The notes beneath the pieces were generated by a model that saw only the letters and a program-made list of their open reading frames with translations, made no database searches and had not been told where the DNA came from. Of a stretch of 64,000 nucleotides of DNA, positions 24,702 through 38,210 are shown one piece after another; positions within the stretch are counted from its first letter, which is position 1; each line of letters opens with the position of its first letter. This DNA is from Oreocharis arfaki (Eukaryota > Chordata > Aves > Passeriformes > Paramythiidae): the NCBI GenBank assembly GCA_013398015.1, contig VZRR01002778.1, positions 310,001-374,000 on the forward strand, in the 5' to 3' direction. Both the position numbers and the translations under genes were made by a program.

Positions 24702-25860
24702 CAGGTTCTGTATTTATGCACCCAGGAGCAGCATGTTCATGTTGTTTCATTCTCTAATTGTATGTATGAAGTCTTCTATCTGAAGGAGAGATCCATCCAC
24801 TTAGGTTTCTGAAATTATTAAATTATATCTCCTGTATTATCTTTTCAGCATATCTGTAGCATATAATCTTAGCATCCTTGTTGTTGCCATTATGAGAATT
24901 ATGGATGTCATGGATTGTTTTTCTAGTTACACAGGTTATAGACCTTTTTTACAATTTAATTTGATTTTTTCAGATGCAAATTTTGGCAAGGGCAGGCAGA
25001 GATGGATCCTTTAGGAGATAGTTTCCTCTTATCTCAGTAGTTCACTATCTTTCAGTCTTACTCCATGTGCTGTAACCTGTGCATATATATTGTGGTTTTC
25101 ATAAAGATTTTTTTTTTTTTTATTCAAGCCCTATTGTGTAGTAATATTCATTTAAAACAAGCATCTTTCCATTTGGTCTTTGGTCCTAAACCTAGAGATG
25201 TCAGAAAACGATTGTGTGATCTGTCCTTGCTGAAAACTCCTGAAAAATCATCAGAAAACAATTCAATTCCATCATTTTCAAACTTACATTCAGATAAATG
25301 TTACAATTTCCTCTTTTTCAAATATGGGTTCATATTTTGCAAACAATTTACCTTAATTTTCACCAAGCTATATGATGAATAATATCTGTGGAAAACAGTT
25401 TAATAAAAAATATTCATAAATGACATTTTTCATAAATCATGTTTAATCAACTCATTCTCTTCTACAATAATGTTATACTATAATCTAAATTGTATTGGTT
25501 GAAGAGAGAAGATAGGTAGGAACTACCATCATTCCCTTTCTACTCCTAACTAAAGATGGACATACAGACATAAGCAAATCTTGGTCTGCTTTTCAGTCTC
25601 TCTTTATGTGTTTATACAACATCGAACAACAACAACAAAAAAAACCCAACCCTCCAACTGCATCCACAAAAAACCATAAACTATTTTTTATGTGAAAGGA
25701 TGTACATTGATTTCATTAATATAGAATTCTACTTCAAATGATGATATTTTTGCACAAATTCACAAAAGTAATGTTACAGTAAATCTCCCCTACATAGCAA
25801 AAAACCCCAAAACACATGCAAACTAGTCCTTAAAATATTTCTATACCTTCCATCATCAGA

Positions 25861-25955
25861 ATAAAAACCACATACATATCTACATATATATACACACACA
25901 TATGCATATGAATGCATATGCACACACAGACACACATATATAATGTATCTAATGT
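25861..25955. repeat. Imperfect CA/TA microsatellite
   Basis: ACATACATAT, ACACACAC and ATATGCATATG words are repeated across about 95 bp. Confidence 0.75.
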
Positions 25956-26111
25956 ATATATTAAAAAATCCTTCTGCTAGTTATTCTTCTGCTCAGGGAC
26001 TTGAAAATGCTTTCTGGGCAGGCATGATACCAATTCAATAAGGGCATTACCAAACAGGCAAAATGTTATCTGGTGAAATTTCCTGAGAGTAAACCCAAAA
26101 TATTTCCTCTC

Positions 26112-26143
26112 TTTTTTTTTTTTTTTAAATTTTTTTTTTTTTT
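26112..26143. repeat. Double poly(T) tract
   Basis: Two T runs of about 15 and 14 are separated by AAA. It looks like simple sequence. Confidence 0.85.
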
Positions 26144-26512
26144 AAGGATCACTTCTAGGCGTACTTTAGGTACTTTATCCCCTGAATCTGCTGCAGCAGT
26201 AAGGTAGAAAGTTGAAGTGATAGGATTAGCACATGCTTCTTCCCCCTGGCTTGCAAACGTTGTGCCATTTGGTTTCTGACCTCTTAAATGAAAGGAAAGA
26301 ACTTTCTCATAAAACCCTAAGGATTCAATTTCTCAGAAAGGTTATTTTTTTTTGAGGAGATAGAAGAAATAAGTATTACAGTACATCCAAAATAATTTTC
26401 AAAGGCCTGAATAGAAAAGCCAACTGCCCTGTAATATTAATATATGACAAATAATATATTAGGAGTCTCATACCTTTTGACATTTTTGACTTACCTTATA
26501 GGTGGATCTTAG

Positions 26513-26790
26513 TGTCATGGTTGGAGAGCTTCTTTTTATGGTGATCTCAAGTTGTGAGCTATATACAGTGCTGTGTGTGCAATACTGAAGCTTCTTTATT
26601 AACAGCATTGATCTATGGCCTTGCTGGCCCATAAACACACTTCTAAAAATTCAGGGAGTTTAGAGTCACTCTTTACAGTCAAATACAGACATTCTGATGG
26701 GGAACGAAGTGTGGCAGCTCAGACTGTCTCCCTGGCCAGGGGGTGGGTTGTATTATACTAAAATAACATACGTGAGACAAGAACACTACA
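26513..26790 (-). mobile_element. Possible short LTR, minus orientation
   Basis: On the minus strand an AATAAAG (plus positions 26594-26600) is followed by about 80 bp ending CCAACCATGACA, a common way for LTR U5 regions to end. The other edge could open TGTAGTGTTC at 26790. The upstream portion has CCACCCCC but no clear TATA box at the right spacing. I could not find a target duplication. It may be an old LTR or unique DNA. Confidence 0.25.
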
Positions 26791-29700
26791 TGGTGTCACT
26801 ACTCCGACTCCTTTAAGAATAACTGAAGTGAGGTGTTTGTAGTTGAGTATAAAATAGAGTAATCCTGACCTGCTGAAGCCATTTATATCATGTAAATTGT
26901 TCTTAGCAAGCTCTGGAATAGCACCACTATAAGTTGGCTAACCTCCTCCTAGCTGCATTAGAACGGACTTTTCACTCGGGTGAAGATCTGACTTTCATTT
27001 TAAATGAACTCTGCAAAAGATTAATAACAATTTCTATCTGCTCTTCCCATTTCCTTTCATATATTTTACCTCCACACAATTACTAAATTATTGAATCATA
27101 ATCTACCCATCATGACACAGATGTCCTCTCAAAGCCTTTTCCACAGAAATTATCCCTGACTTTGCACAGGACAAGATACACTTCATTGTCTCAGAATCAG
27201 GTCTTGAAATCGCTAAAGGGAACAGTTTCACGAGCTTTACCATATTCTTCTCAGCTGACAGTAATTTCAGAACACCTCCAGCTCTTTAACTATTTCATTT
27301 ATAGCTACAGCAAATGTCAATAAAGTTAATATGAATGGAGGAACATTTTTTTAAGAAGCATTTAAAACTATAGCAAAGAACAGTGCTCACAGGAGTGCCT
27401 CATTGGAATTTTTATTCCCATAAAATTATGTCGTGGCTTCTGTGTTATATGAGGCCACTGTATTGCCTGAAATTAGGTCCCACCTGTGCTGCTGATCGAG
27501 CCAAGTCAGCCAGGCCCTTCCACACAACAATTTTAAACAATGTCTTTTTTCTGCAGTGCCAAGATTGAGAGATGCACTGAGCTAACCAGGAAAGGAACAA
27601 GGAAATTACCAAAAAAATTAGTCTTTCGGAAAAAATAATCTGTCACGTGATGACATTTTTTTAGGGTATGTATTGCATCCTATGTATATATTGCACCCTA
27701 AGTGCTGTTCCATAAGGACTTCAATGGAGCATCAGGTGAAAGCTGTTCCCTTTAAATAAGGATTTAAAATTTTTAAGGCCTTGAAGCTATGTTTTCTTTG
27801 TTTGTTTATACTGTTATGTAAATGAGTTGGAAAATTTTTATAGAAAAAGTGAAAAGTTTTAATAACAAACCAACATAATGGAACATTTTGGCAGGACCAG
27901 GTAAAGCACAAACAGCAGCAGTGACTTAGGATCATTATTTCCATTTGAAATGTGCTTTCATCTATTTGTATTTCACATGGGATGTTTCTTTTCAGGAATT
28001 TCATAAAACAGAGTGCCATCCTAGAAGAGACAAGCAGCACCTAATAGGAGGAGACTGATAGTCATGGTCCCAATCAACAATTTTCGGAATAGTGATTTAA
28101 ATTTGGATCATTTAGATCCAGACTGCTCAGGAGTAAAGGTGCATTTTCATCTTTATCACAAAGCATCATTTAAGCTACAGAATGGAAAAAAACTGACTCT
28201 ATATAAGAAAATGGGTTTCACTGTCTGAGTGTATTCCAGGGAGAAGGGCAGAGATCCAAGATTTATATCTTTCCCTAAGGTATTCAGGGAACTTCATGTA
28301 TTCCAAACATAATCAAGCCAACAACTCAAATTGTTATTGCTTTTTGCTTTGTGGTCACTTCTACTCTCAGTCTCAGGTGCCCATTGCTTTCAGAAGTTTA
28401 TCAGTGAAATCTATGAGTGGTATGGTCTAGATGCCAGATTTCAAAATATAGCTCTTGTCATCTAATAGGAAAGGTAATGCTTTTTCCCACTTTGCAATGC
28501 TAGGCAAATTGTTTTAAAGAGAGCTCTAAAACTAAGCACATAAAAGCAGCCCTTGCAGACAATAAAGGGCTACATGATGAATGCTTATTCCCAGTGCTAC
28601 TAATGATAAAGATTCTTGGCTTGAATGATAAGTGGATTTGGTATCTATCACTAGAATGTCAGCAGCTTAGAGGGCAGATTTTAACTGTAAGGACATGAGT
28701 TTCCAAAGACCTTCACTCATTAGTTACTGCTTGTTCACAAGGTTGAATCCCATTACGGACAGCCATTCCCTGTTCAGAGTTAATCAAATTAATAGTTAAC
28801 ATCAATACTAGAAATAAAGCTTACATGCAACTGTGACAAGCAGTTAACAGAATGAAGAGGGCATAATGGGCTGATAATGTTGGAACAACCACTAGGAGAA
28901 CGTAAAGTTCACATTCAGAAATAATACGATCTGTGAAATAGTTTTAGTTTTTCTGTGGAAAAAAAGATATACAGGTCACTTTAAATTTAGAGGAATCCAA
29001 GCAAACTTATCTGATTGGGATTCTACAGCCGATTCCAGCAATGGTGTAAATCTTCACTGCTGCTCCTTTGAGATAGGGAGAATTTCCAGAATCCAAGAGT
29101 TTGTTTTACCAAATCTGAGGTATTAGTAAATTGTGAAGGACACAGTAGAGGTTAAGGTAAAAGAGCAATAAGAGAAAAGTGTGCTATATGATCTCACCAT
29201 GCTGCACTGCAAATGAAAGTTCTGACTCAACATTTTGTAATGACTGCTGTAATACCATGATAAATGAATTGGTTTTAGGAATCAGCTGGAGAAGAAACAA
29301 TGGAATTCAAGCAACTGGCATAAATAATGATGCGAGGTTTTATACAAAAGCAAAAAAGAATTCAAAGAAGAAAGGTCTACTATTGGTAAGAGATGACAGA
29401 AAATATGAACATCATACTACTTTACATTCAGGAATTTGGCTTTAGTAGCATTAATGATACGTTATAAAGTTGGCCTGTTTTGAAGAATACTGAAGACCAC
29501 AGTCTAGGTACCAAGTTTTCAGCCAATATAAATTAGTATAACACAAAACTTTAGTAGATTGATACGGGTTCTTGCTGGCTCTTTTCAGCATGTAAGAATC
29601 TGTCTGTAAAGGCAAGAATGTAATCCCAAGCACAAGGCTGGAGATATCCTACATTTTCATTATTGTCATAGAGGGGAATGGGCCTCACTGATTTCTAGAA

Positions 29701-32700
29701 ATATTTTCTGGTTTTAGTTTTATCTTTCGTGGATTTTTGAATTCTAGTTTTGTACATTTTGACACCAGAGAACTATTGCATTGGTCAGTTCATATATATG
29801 GAAAGAACAAAATGAGCTTCACCTCTGTTTCATGGCAGGAAGGAGGGGAATGTTAAACCAAAGAATTTTATACACGGCTTTTACATCTGTAGAGACAATT
29901 TACAAGATGGCTTTTACACCTTCTTTGTTGTGTGGCCTCCACCAAAGTAAAATCTGCAGTTTCCTTGGAAACAAAATTTCATGCCATTCAAGACTTGGAA
30001 GATAAAAAGGATTCTTACTCCTTAGTCATGCAGCATTTTGGTTCTGGAATCAAACATGATCTCTTTGATATGACATGAAAAATCCAAATGGAACAGAAAA
30101 CTAGATAACGAAAATGAAAGCTGACATCTGTGAGAATCTGAATTAGGTAAAGCTTCATGAAATTGAGTATATTTTTTTTGTGATATGCCACACTTAATTT
30201 CTTTTTTTTAAGTTATCTGCCACATATTTTCTTCCTTCAATTCAGAAATCAATGGACAAGAGATACGGACTAGAGCACAGAAACACATTGCTTCATATCT
30301 ATTCATACTTCATGTCCTTACTAGAAATTTCATTTGTTATTTGAGCAAATTACCTTACTTCTCATAAAAGGTTTTGAATTCTTTTAACCAAAAGTTTCAT
30401 TTGGAGGAGGTTGAATGGTTTAAAATTCTTGGAAACATCAAAATAGCTTGTCTTGCCAACACTGAAAATTTTTGATGGCAATAAGAAAAAGTAAAGTCTA
30501 CATTCTCTAATCCATTAGAACACAAGCTCCATAATTTATTTAATACAAAATTTCCTGGAAATTACTATAACCTCCCTGAATTCTCCCCTCATCTTGGAGG
30601 ACTTTGAACACTTTTTTTTATCCTTTAAAGGTATTGCATAACATCTGGATGTAGATTGCTTTTGCTGCTTTCCACCGAAGCCATTCCATCCTACATGGAA
30701 TACTTACATATGCATTGAAAAAGGGAGATAACAACTCCAATAATGACCAGAAACAGCAGATTTTTATGTCTTAGATATTTACATAAAGTAGAATTTAAGT
30801 CAACATGAAAAAATGAAAATTATCTCATTTCATTCTCCCTTACTAGAGGGAGGGAGTACTCCACAGGCTACTGTGTTTAGGAACTTGATTGGTAAGACAG
30901 AACTAAGACAAAAGAGAAAATTCATTCTAGGAGACCTCTATAACTAAGATGAAGTGTAGGAAGCAGCAAGACCTCTTCCTTAGAAAGGAGCAAGATAAAT
31001 TCCTTAGAAATTGAGAGACATTCTGTAAATTTAGTGTTTCTTTCCATGGTTTTCTTCAAAAAAATATTTTTTTTTTGTGTTGAACAAAACATACGTATCA
31101 ATATAAAATAAATACTTTTAAATTTTTGATGAAAAAGAAGTTTGTTTTCAGTCCATGCAGCCGTGGGGTTTTTTTTCTTCAGTCCTTCCTCAGAAAATAT
31201 TATTCACACTTCTTCTGACTCTGTGCCTCAGCTGCTCATCTTTAATAAGTACTTAACAATACTTCTTTCTTCTGCTGTCTTCCCATCTATTCTATTTAGA
31301 TGATAACCTTCCAAGAGCAGAAGCTATTCCTCATTTAATTAGAAGCATTTATAGCATCCTAGTCTCAGAGATGGCAACTAGACATTATTGTAGCAAATAA
31401 TGAAAGTTTATCTATGAATAGTGGATTCACACAGAAATTTCACTGGAACAATTGATAACACACAGCAGTACATCAAAATTGCACTGAGTAAGTTGAAATG
31501 AGGAGACTGTTGGTATGCAGCGTAATTCCTGTACGACTCTATCAGATTTTAGTTGCTCTTCCAAATTATTAAAACTTTTGGGGAATGGAGGGACGGGTGT
31601 TGGAAGATAATGCTGTAGCAAGTGTTCCAAGGCATTGTCTTGGGAGGAGGCTGTTACAGCCAGGACAATATTTTTGTGATTATGAAGAACAAGCCAAGAA
31701 TCTAAAACTAATTATTTATTAATTATCGGTTTTCCTACTAAATTCTTGAGAATGCTCAATCATAGGGACTCCTTTTTTCGTACTTTTCAGGTTTACTGTT
31801 GGCTGTTGTTTCTGTTAATTGTTTGTTACCTTTAATAAAGATTTACTTAATCATCATGACTATTACTCATGGTGAATTCCAGGAGAGACACAATCAGCAA
31901 AACCTTAAAATACGACTCCTCTCACACCTGTGAGGACTTGCAGAGAAAATAGACAGCTCAATTCAGTTTTCTGAGCTATTTAAAAGTTGTTCTATACTCT
32001 TAAGAGTCCTTAGGCCTCTTGAAAAGAAGCATATATTCAGAAGCATTAATAAAACGTACGTAAATTTTTGCTTGAAATTGATGCATTAAGTACATCAAAG
32101 AGGAAATGGAAATGTAGAGATTCATATTTTAACCTATTCTAAATTAAACATAGAGCATGAACTCTTGACTTAAGTTTATGAATTATTTCGTAGTAGTGAA
32201 TCTGGAAACATATTATCAGTATTGAAGAACACAGCACATCAAGTTCTAAAGCGAAAGCTCCTGTGACATTAGTGGGTATGGTATTTAATCAAGGCAATAA
32301 GCACATGCATGCATCCATACATGGGTGAACATGTCCAGAGTCATTCTCTGTGGGATGATACATGGATCTACAGTCCTTTATTCTTAAATGCAAATTTAAG
32401 AAACCAGACCTGCTCGTGTCATAAACAAACAAAGAGAAAGCTTTTAACAGAATTTAGGGAAAAGTAAATGCAAAATTTAATGGAACTCCATTACTGATAT
32501 GAGATAAACTTATTAATATGTTTCTTTAAAGGCTAAGCAGAAATATATATAATCATGACAAAATAATTAAAATGTAGGTTGATATCTGGCTTGCTTTAAT
32601 ATCCAGCTTTTAACATTCCAAAGATAGAGACATCCCAGCAATTCCAGAATTACAAGTGGATGAACATGAACATTCAAAATAAGGAACTTCAATTTCTGCT

Positions 32701-33678
32701 GTGGGCTATGCATGAAAGAGTAAAATGATGGAAAGAATTTACTAGCCAAACACCTAGCACATGTCTTGAAAGACTTCAAACATTAAGATTGCATTCAAGT
32801 CTGCAGTCATCCACTATCTTTATAAAAACCTTCAACCACAGAAGTTCAGCTAAAAAGCATCTGGACCAAACAGGAAACTCAATCCTTCTGACAGCCCCAA
32901 ACTTTATTTCCATTATAATGAGAAAAGCTGCCACAAACATACTCAGCATACTTGAAATTCAGTGTTTCTGCCTTAATGCCATGATGTAAGAGATATAGAG
33001 CAAACATGGTTTTAGAAAGCTGTACAAGACACACACCTTTTTGAAGGTGAAGAACCACCTGAGATGTTAGGAAGAGCTCACTTTTTTTGCTCCTGTGCCT
33101 CAAGACACACACCATGATTTTAAGGTTAGGCCTAATCAGGACCTAGCCTGATTCTTCTCCCTCCTGCTTAGGCCAACCTGTCTTACTTTATGAACGGTTT
33201 TTAACACCTTGATATTTCAGTCATGTCCACCAGAAGCCTGGTGTACTTTCTGTCTAAACCTTCTTAGTTGTTGTTTAGGAGAAAGGTGAAGACATACATA
33301 AGGTTCTGATTGATCAAAGTAGTTGTTCACAAAAAAACCCACCCTACCAGGCAGAAAACAAAAGCTTTGACGGAGAAATCTAGTTTAAAAACATATTTAA
33401 TTACCACCAGTTAGATGAAGAGCAAGCTAATATAGCCCTAATTTGAAAGGTTGCCAAGAAATGAGAAATAAAAATGGAGTGTAATTGAAACAGCACAAAG
33501 GGAAATTTAATATTCACTGATCAGACTTTCTCAGTGGATGGGGAAAAAATGTTTCATTGCAACCACAGCCTTTTATAATAATCTCACAAATCATGTTGTT
33601 TATATCTAATAGAGATTACTAAATAATGAATCTGAGTTTGTATCATATCAGAGAGCTTTTGTTGAGCAATGCAGTCAG
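26791..33678. other. Long AT-rich non-coding stretch
   Basis: There is no recognisable interspersed repeat. Several minus-strand frames look superficially protein-like (27732-28040, 29451-29633, 31427-31630), and some sit behind acceptor-like AGs. None joins another in phase, so they are not annotated as exons. The region is either gene-free or intronic. Confidence 0.45.
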
Positions 33679-34009
33679 TGCTGGTAGCTCAGTGCGCAGC
33701 TGCAGTGCCAGCTCCAGGCTGAGCTCTGGGTGGTGACAGCCCCAAACAAGAGGCCGTGAAGTGGAACCAACCTTTGCACAGCAAAGGGCACAGGGACCTG
33801 TGGTGCCAGCCAGGGGACCCGACACCCAGAGACACGGCAGGAGCTGAGGACTCAGCTGGGAGACCCCCGACTTCCCTGCACTTTGACTGTGAGGGTATAA
33901 AAGCCCCGGGGTTCCTTTGCTTGGGGTGCCTCTTTTGGAGGCACCAGCTGCACCTGTTATTCTGTGGTTGTAGCATGATTAAATTACTGAGAGGATCCAG
34001 AGGTCTGAG
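33679..34009 (+). mobile_element. Endogenous retroviral LTR, truncated (family copy B)
   Basis: This is the same LTR family as at 15698-16065 and 38239-38645, but on the + strand. It starts TGCTGGTAGCTC. A GC-rich U3 is followed by TATAAAAG at 33896-33903 within GAGGGTATAAAAGCC, and ATTAAA at 33978-33983 acts as the polyadenylation signal. Similarity to the other copies stops at about 34009 (GAGGTCTGAG), so the 3' part of U5 is missing. This copy preserves the TATA box best. No viral genes are attached. Confidence 0.75.
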
Positions 34010-34057
34010 GGGGCTTTTTCTATTTTCTAGAGCTTATTGCTACGTAATATGCACATT

Positions 34058-34074
34058 AAAAAAAAAAAAAAAAA
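34058..34074. repeat. Poly(A) tract (17 A)
   Basis: An uninterrupted A run lies 48 bp beyond the broken end of the LTR at 33679-34009. Confidence 0.9.
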
Positions 34075-37000
34075 GAGTGCTTTCTCATCTGATACATCAA
34101 GATTTGCCAATATCGTACAGTTGTTTTTATCCTTTTCCTACAGAAGCATGTTGCATTTCATAAATATTTAATTGTATGTAGCCCTCCAAGGCTTTTATGT
34201 AGATTGAGCACTATTTCCCTTCTACATCCCTAAAACCAGTATTCCCCTTGCCATCATCATTTGTGTTTCTGTTCAGCTTATTTTACATATTCCTGTGCAC
34301 TGATTGATTTACCCGATACAAAAAACTAAGTAGAGTATGTTTATGCAGTTTATTACTTCACTGAGATCAGAACAAAGTGAGCAAACATTTTGGACGGGAA
34401 CAGTTTTAGATTAGACCTCCAAAATTTATATGCTGTAAAACAAACTGGAAAGGATCAAAAAGCAAAAATTAGCATGTTTTGATTTTTGCAAGAAGTGGAC
34501 CATAAAAGAAGCAGGAAAGGGCAGTTTGTGTAACTTCTGTTAGATGACAGCGACCTGTAGAGTTGACAGTTCAGGCATGTCTTAGGCATGTTTGGTGTGA
34601 CCTCATCTACAAAAACAAGAGTGTATATGGATTGTTTGCAGCATTTGCCTTCATCCTTAGGCAAGTACAGAATTGCCAGGTGATAGACTAATTTCTGTAT
34701 CAGCTCAAAAACAGCACCAATATGTGGATTGTTTTAGACTGTGAAATCACAGTGGGTCAGACACTTAAACAAACTCTAGAGTACAAGCAATAGTAGATCC
34801 GAATTTCAATAAGACGTTTGACAAGGCATGGAGTGCTTAAATCTCTCATTTGAACAGGAAAAGGCTTGTATGAACTTTGCACAGTAGTTGAAGCAGGCTC
34901 CCAACCAGGCAATTCTCAATTTGCATACTAGACACTTGAAATACTGCATGCCCAGCCCAAGACATGGCAAGGAGTAATTCTTTTCACTTCAGTGCAACAT
35001 TAGTCATTGGTGTTAACAGCCCATCCCACATCTAGAAAGTATCTGCCAAAACCAGAAAGAAAGCAGGTATTCTGACTGCTGAATGGGGCAAACGTATGCC
35101 CATTTGGGACAGGAGAATTCCAAGGGCTGACAGTGAGCACCACCACAGACACACAGAATCAGCTGGTCCAAGATTGCCAGCTCAAGCATATTATACCAAC
35201 ACCAGGAATATGCCAGTCAGAACCTATCGAAATGTAGCTGTGCAAGGAGGCTAGAAATGAGGAAGCCACTGACAATCTTTCTTGCTGTGACTGTACATCA
35301 CGGTACCAGAGCATTTCATAGCATGTTCTTGTTCAAGATAGTTACATTTAATACTGCTGAATAAAGCAAGATCAGATAACAAGCCAAAACATGGTAACAC
35401 TGGCTATTCTCTCTTTTTAGTTGTTAACATACTTCCTGTCTTCAAGACAATAATTTCCGAAAGAAATTATGGTCAAGACACAGGAAGGTTTCTTTTCTGT
35501 TGGAGTAGAGAATCTTCTGTACTCTCCCAGAAGACTCTGCAGCCTCAAGTCTCCCACATAACCTCCTACTGTACTCCACAAAATCTATGGGGTAGGTAAA
35601 CATCACTCTGTCGTGCTGCAACACAGCTGCCACATTCATATCAGGCACTCTGGACTGAAAATATCCACCCCAGACTCAACAGATGGCAATTCTCCTTTAG
35701 CAGCATATGAGCATCGCATGGAGCCTATGGAAGGACAGGCAAAATATACCATATATTCAATATACCATTAATTCAGCCATTCAAGATCACTTTCACACAA
35801 GACCTGAAGACCTGACAACGGTCTCTTGCCCTCTTTTATTTAAAAGGGCAAATCTGTCTTAAAATTTTCAAGATTAACTCCAGCAGTGTGCCACGGTAAA
35901 ACAAACTAGAAAACAGCAACATGGAAGTATAGCCTCAAAACAAAATAGAAACCAAACATCCAATCAAAAACCAGCAAAAAATACAAATACGTAGAGTGGG
36001 ATCAAGGAAGTTCTAATGAATATATAAGCAGGTGAAAATCAACAGATATTAAAAATAAAAATTGGAGGCATGTAAAATTCTAAATTTCATGAACTTAGAT
36101 TAACTTAATTGTCCTTTAAATAAAATAGAACGAGCAGTAAGAATTTGCTCTAAATGCAAATGAGAGTGAAGTAGAAGTCATTAGCTTAATGCTTAGAATT
36201 ATTTTATTGGAGTAGTAATCTATCTTTTCACACATGCTTCTTCTACATGTACAGGAAGAACAAATTCTTTATTCAGTTTCCAGCTAATTCAGTTCAATAA
36301 CAACTTCTGTCAAAGTCAGAAAATCAAATAAGATCAGGAAAATCTTTTTTTCTCTGTTTCAGTCTGAGACTTCAATAAGGTATGTGGTACTGTGATTTCA
36401 GACACTTCTGAAACCTTGAAGAAACTCAATAACATTTGCCTTAAATTGTTTGAATCAATTTTGTGTGTGAGTGTGTGTGAATATAATTGTGTGTGAATAT
36501 ATTTTGACATGGTGTTTGGAACCTATTCCTGTCAGATATTATCCTCCTTGTGATTTTTCACTGAATGAATCGATGGTTTTCTGGAGTTCTTCAGGGCCTC
36601 TTGAACCCATGCTCACTGAGTAACAGAATTTTTGGGTCTGATTTTACACTCGGATGGCAAACTTTGGAAGCATCTTCAATGTAAAAACATATAAGGAGAA
36701 GCAGCAGGGCTTTCCTGGCCAAAAGGGTTGCCGGATTCTCTCTTTCTTTGCTTCCAAACAACACTGACAGGCTGTTGAGTTCCATTTCATCAGATAACAA
36801 ATACTCACTGATATCACCTCAAACCCATGATGCCTTTTTTCATTTCCTTTTTTCTTTCCACGAGATGGAAAAGTGGAGATGAGAAGCAGTAGCGGCCTCA
36901 AGTTTAGAAAAAAAATATGTCCAGGACTTGCACAGCAGCTTCTGAGAGCTCTTAGTTCATCTGAGAGACTAAAGCAAAAGGAGAATGAGTAGGGTTATTA

Positions 37001-37289
37001 TTGTGAAATACTTTAAAGCAGCAAAAATCTGAAAGAAAACCCATCTGCCCTGAAATCAGAAAGATTATCAGGAAGTTTTGCAGCTTGAGTTCTGGTAGCA
37101 AAAGGAAAGGAAGGGTCATGATTGAGTTTGTGTGAGGCAGTCCATTTCTTTGATGACAAATTATAAATACATTTTACTACTTCACACAGAAAAGCTGTTG
37201 ATAATAACGATAATATGTGAGTGAGAGCTTCTCCATGTAGTACAATACTATTACTCTTCTGGAGCTATGACAGTATTGTGTATACAAAA
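34075..37289. other. Non-coding stretch
   Basis: The part from about 34880 to 35750 has somewhat higher GC and could be an old unrecognised repeat or a conserved unique segment. A minus-strand frame at 35442-35648 lies in it. A TG-rich microsatellite occurs at about 36460-36500. Nothing can be named. Confidence 0.4.
36460..36500. repeat. TG/TGAG-rich microsatellite
   Basis: Repeated TGTGTG words with GAG and AAT interruptions. Confidence 0.7.
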
Positions 37290-37567
37290 GTGTGAATTGT
37301 GAGGCTCTGCTCGTCTTTCTCCATACTGGTAAGGATGTTACCTTGTGCTCCTGTGAGCAGGATGTGGCAAAGATTCCTCCTAAACCAGACATGGCACAGG
37401 TGAGAAAAAGAGGCTGTGTCTCATTCTTACTGACCAACTTCATAATTCTATTTCATAAGATGGTCAGATTCTTAAGGAAACTTTCCTGTCTGTCCCTTGA
37501 GGAGCTACTCTGTCAGTCACTCACACCACCTGAGCTGGGACTGAGGCCCCTTTGCAGCAGGAGGCTC

Positions 37568-38210
37568 TGTCACCAAAATCATTGGGAAGAAATGAAACCC
37601 TCCAACACCATCTTTCAAGTGTTAGTGAGCCAGGCATTACTTTATTCAGAACAGGGTATGTAGTGAATCATTCCAACTACACACACACACACACCTTCTA
37701 AGATTCTTCACTCATTAATACATTTTTAGGAAAAAAGGAAATTAATATTCATTGGTTCTAAGTTATGTAATTCTCTTCATTAATTTTTATTCTATTCCCT
37801 ACTGGTTAGAGATTTCTTGCACTTCATGATAATTTGGTCCACACTCTTTAGTGCTCTTATTGTCCTTTCTCAGACAGGGAGTCTTCAACTCTCATGCTAT
37901 ATTGTCTTTATTAATGCCCTCTGTATCTTCTTGTTACTTCAACATCTCCTTGAAGGGCAATAAATTTAAGATCCCAGATATCCAATCTTAAACTTCCTCA
38001 TGCTTTTTTTTATTGCAGTTTATCTGGTCTAGTCCAGTAAAATTCAAAGCCTTGGTGGTTCAAAGATCAAACCAACAATAACAGCCTGTGAAAAGAAACT
38101 CAGCCATCTACTGGCAAACTGGACACTGCCTATGACAAACAATAAGTTAAAAAGTTACTTAAAACCATTAATTAGAAAAAACATTTAGGAAAGTTATATA
38201 ATTTCCAACA
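37568..38210 (-). mobile_element. Solo LTR inserted into an older retroviral leader
   Basis: The older element's leader reads continuously up to GAGGCTC at 37567 and resumes with GCTCCAGTGACC at 38211. The intervening 643 bp begins TG and ends CA on the plus strand, as an LTR does on either strand. It is bounded by the 4-bp direct repeat GCTC (37564-37567 and 38211-38214). On the minus strand it carries AATAAA (plus 37641-37646) about 73 bp from its 3' end. A 4-bp duplication is typical of gammaretrovirus-like (ERV1) insertions. The TATA box is not clear. Minus orientation is inferred from the AATAAA position. Confidence 0.6.
37678..37695. repeat. Short CA repeat inside the nested LTR
   Basis: ACACAC tract of about 18 bp. 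Confidence 0.85.

Larger units (their letters stand above)
22222..26512. other. AT-rich non-coding stretch
   Basis: It holds a CA/TA-rich simple repeat at about 25861-25955, two adjacent T runs at 26112-26143, and a 17-bp near-palindrome at 24685-24701 (listed separately). No gene is evident. The minus-strand frames at 23377-23583 and 24219-24581 are hydrophobic, low-complexity translations of T-rich DNA. Confidence 0.45.

Noticed and set aside
31427..31670. Minus-strand open stretch of over 80 codons with proline-rich part (YLPTPVPPFPKSF)
   Set aside because: It looks protein-like by eye, but I could find no convincing splice sites, initiation context or family. Frames of this length are expected several times in 64 kb.
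37292..37663. 123-codon + frame
   Set aside because: It crosses from unclear sequence into the retroviral leader and the nested LTR boundary, so it cannot be a conserved gene.
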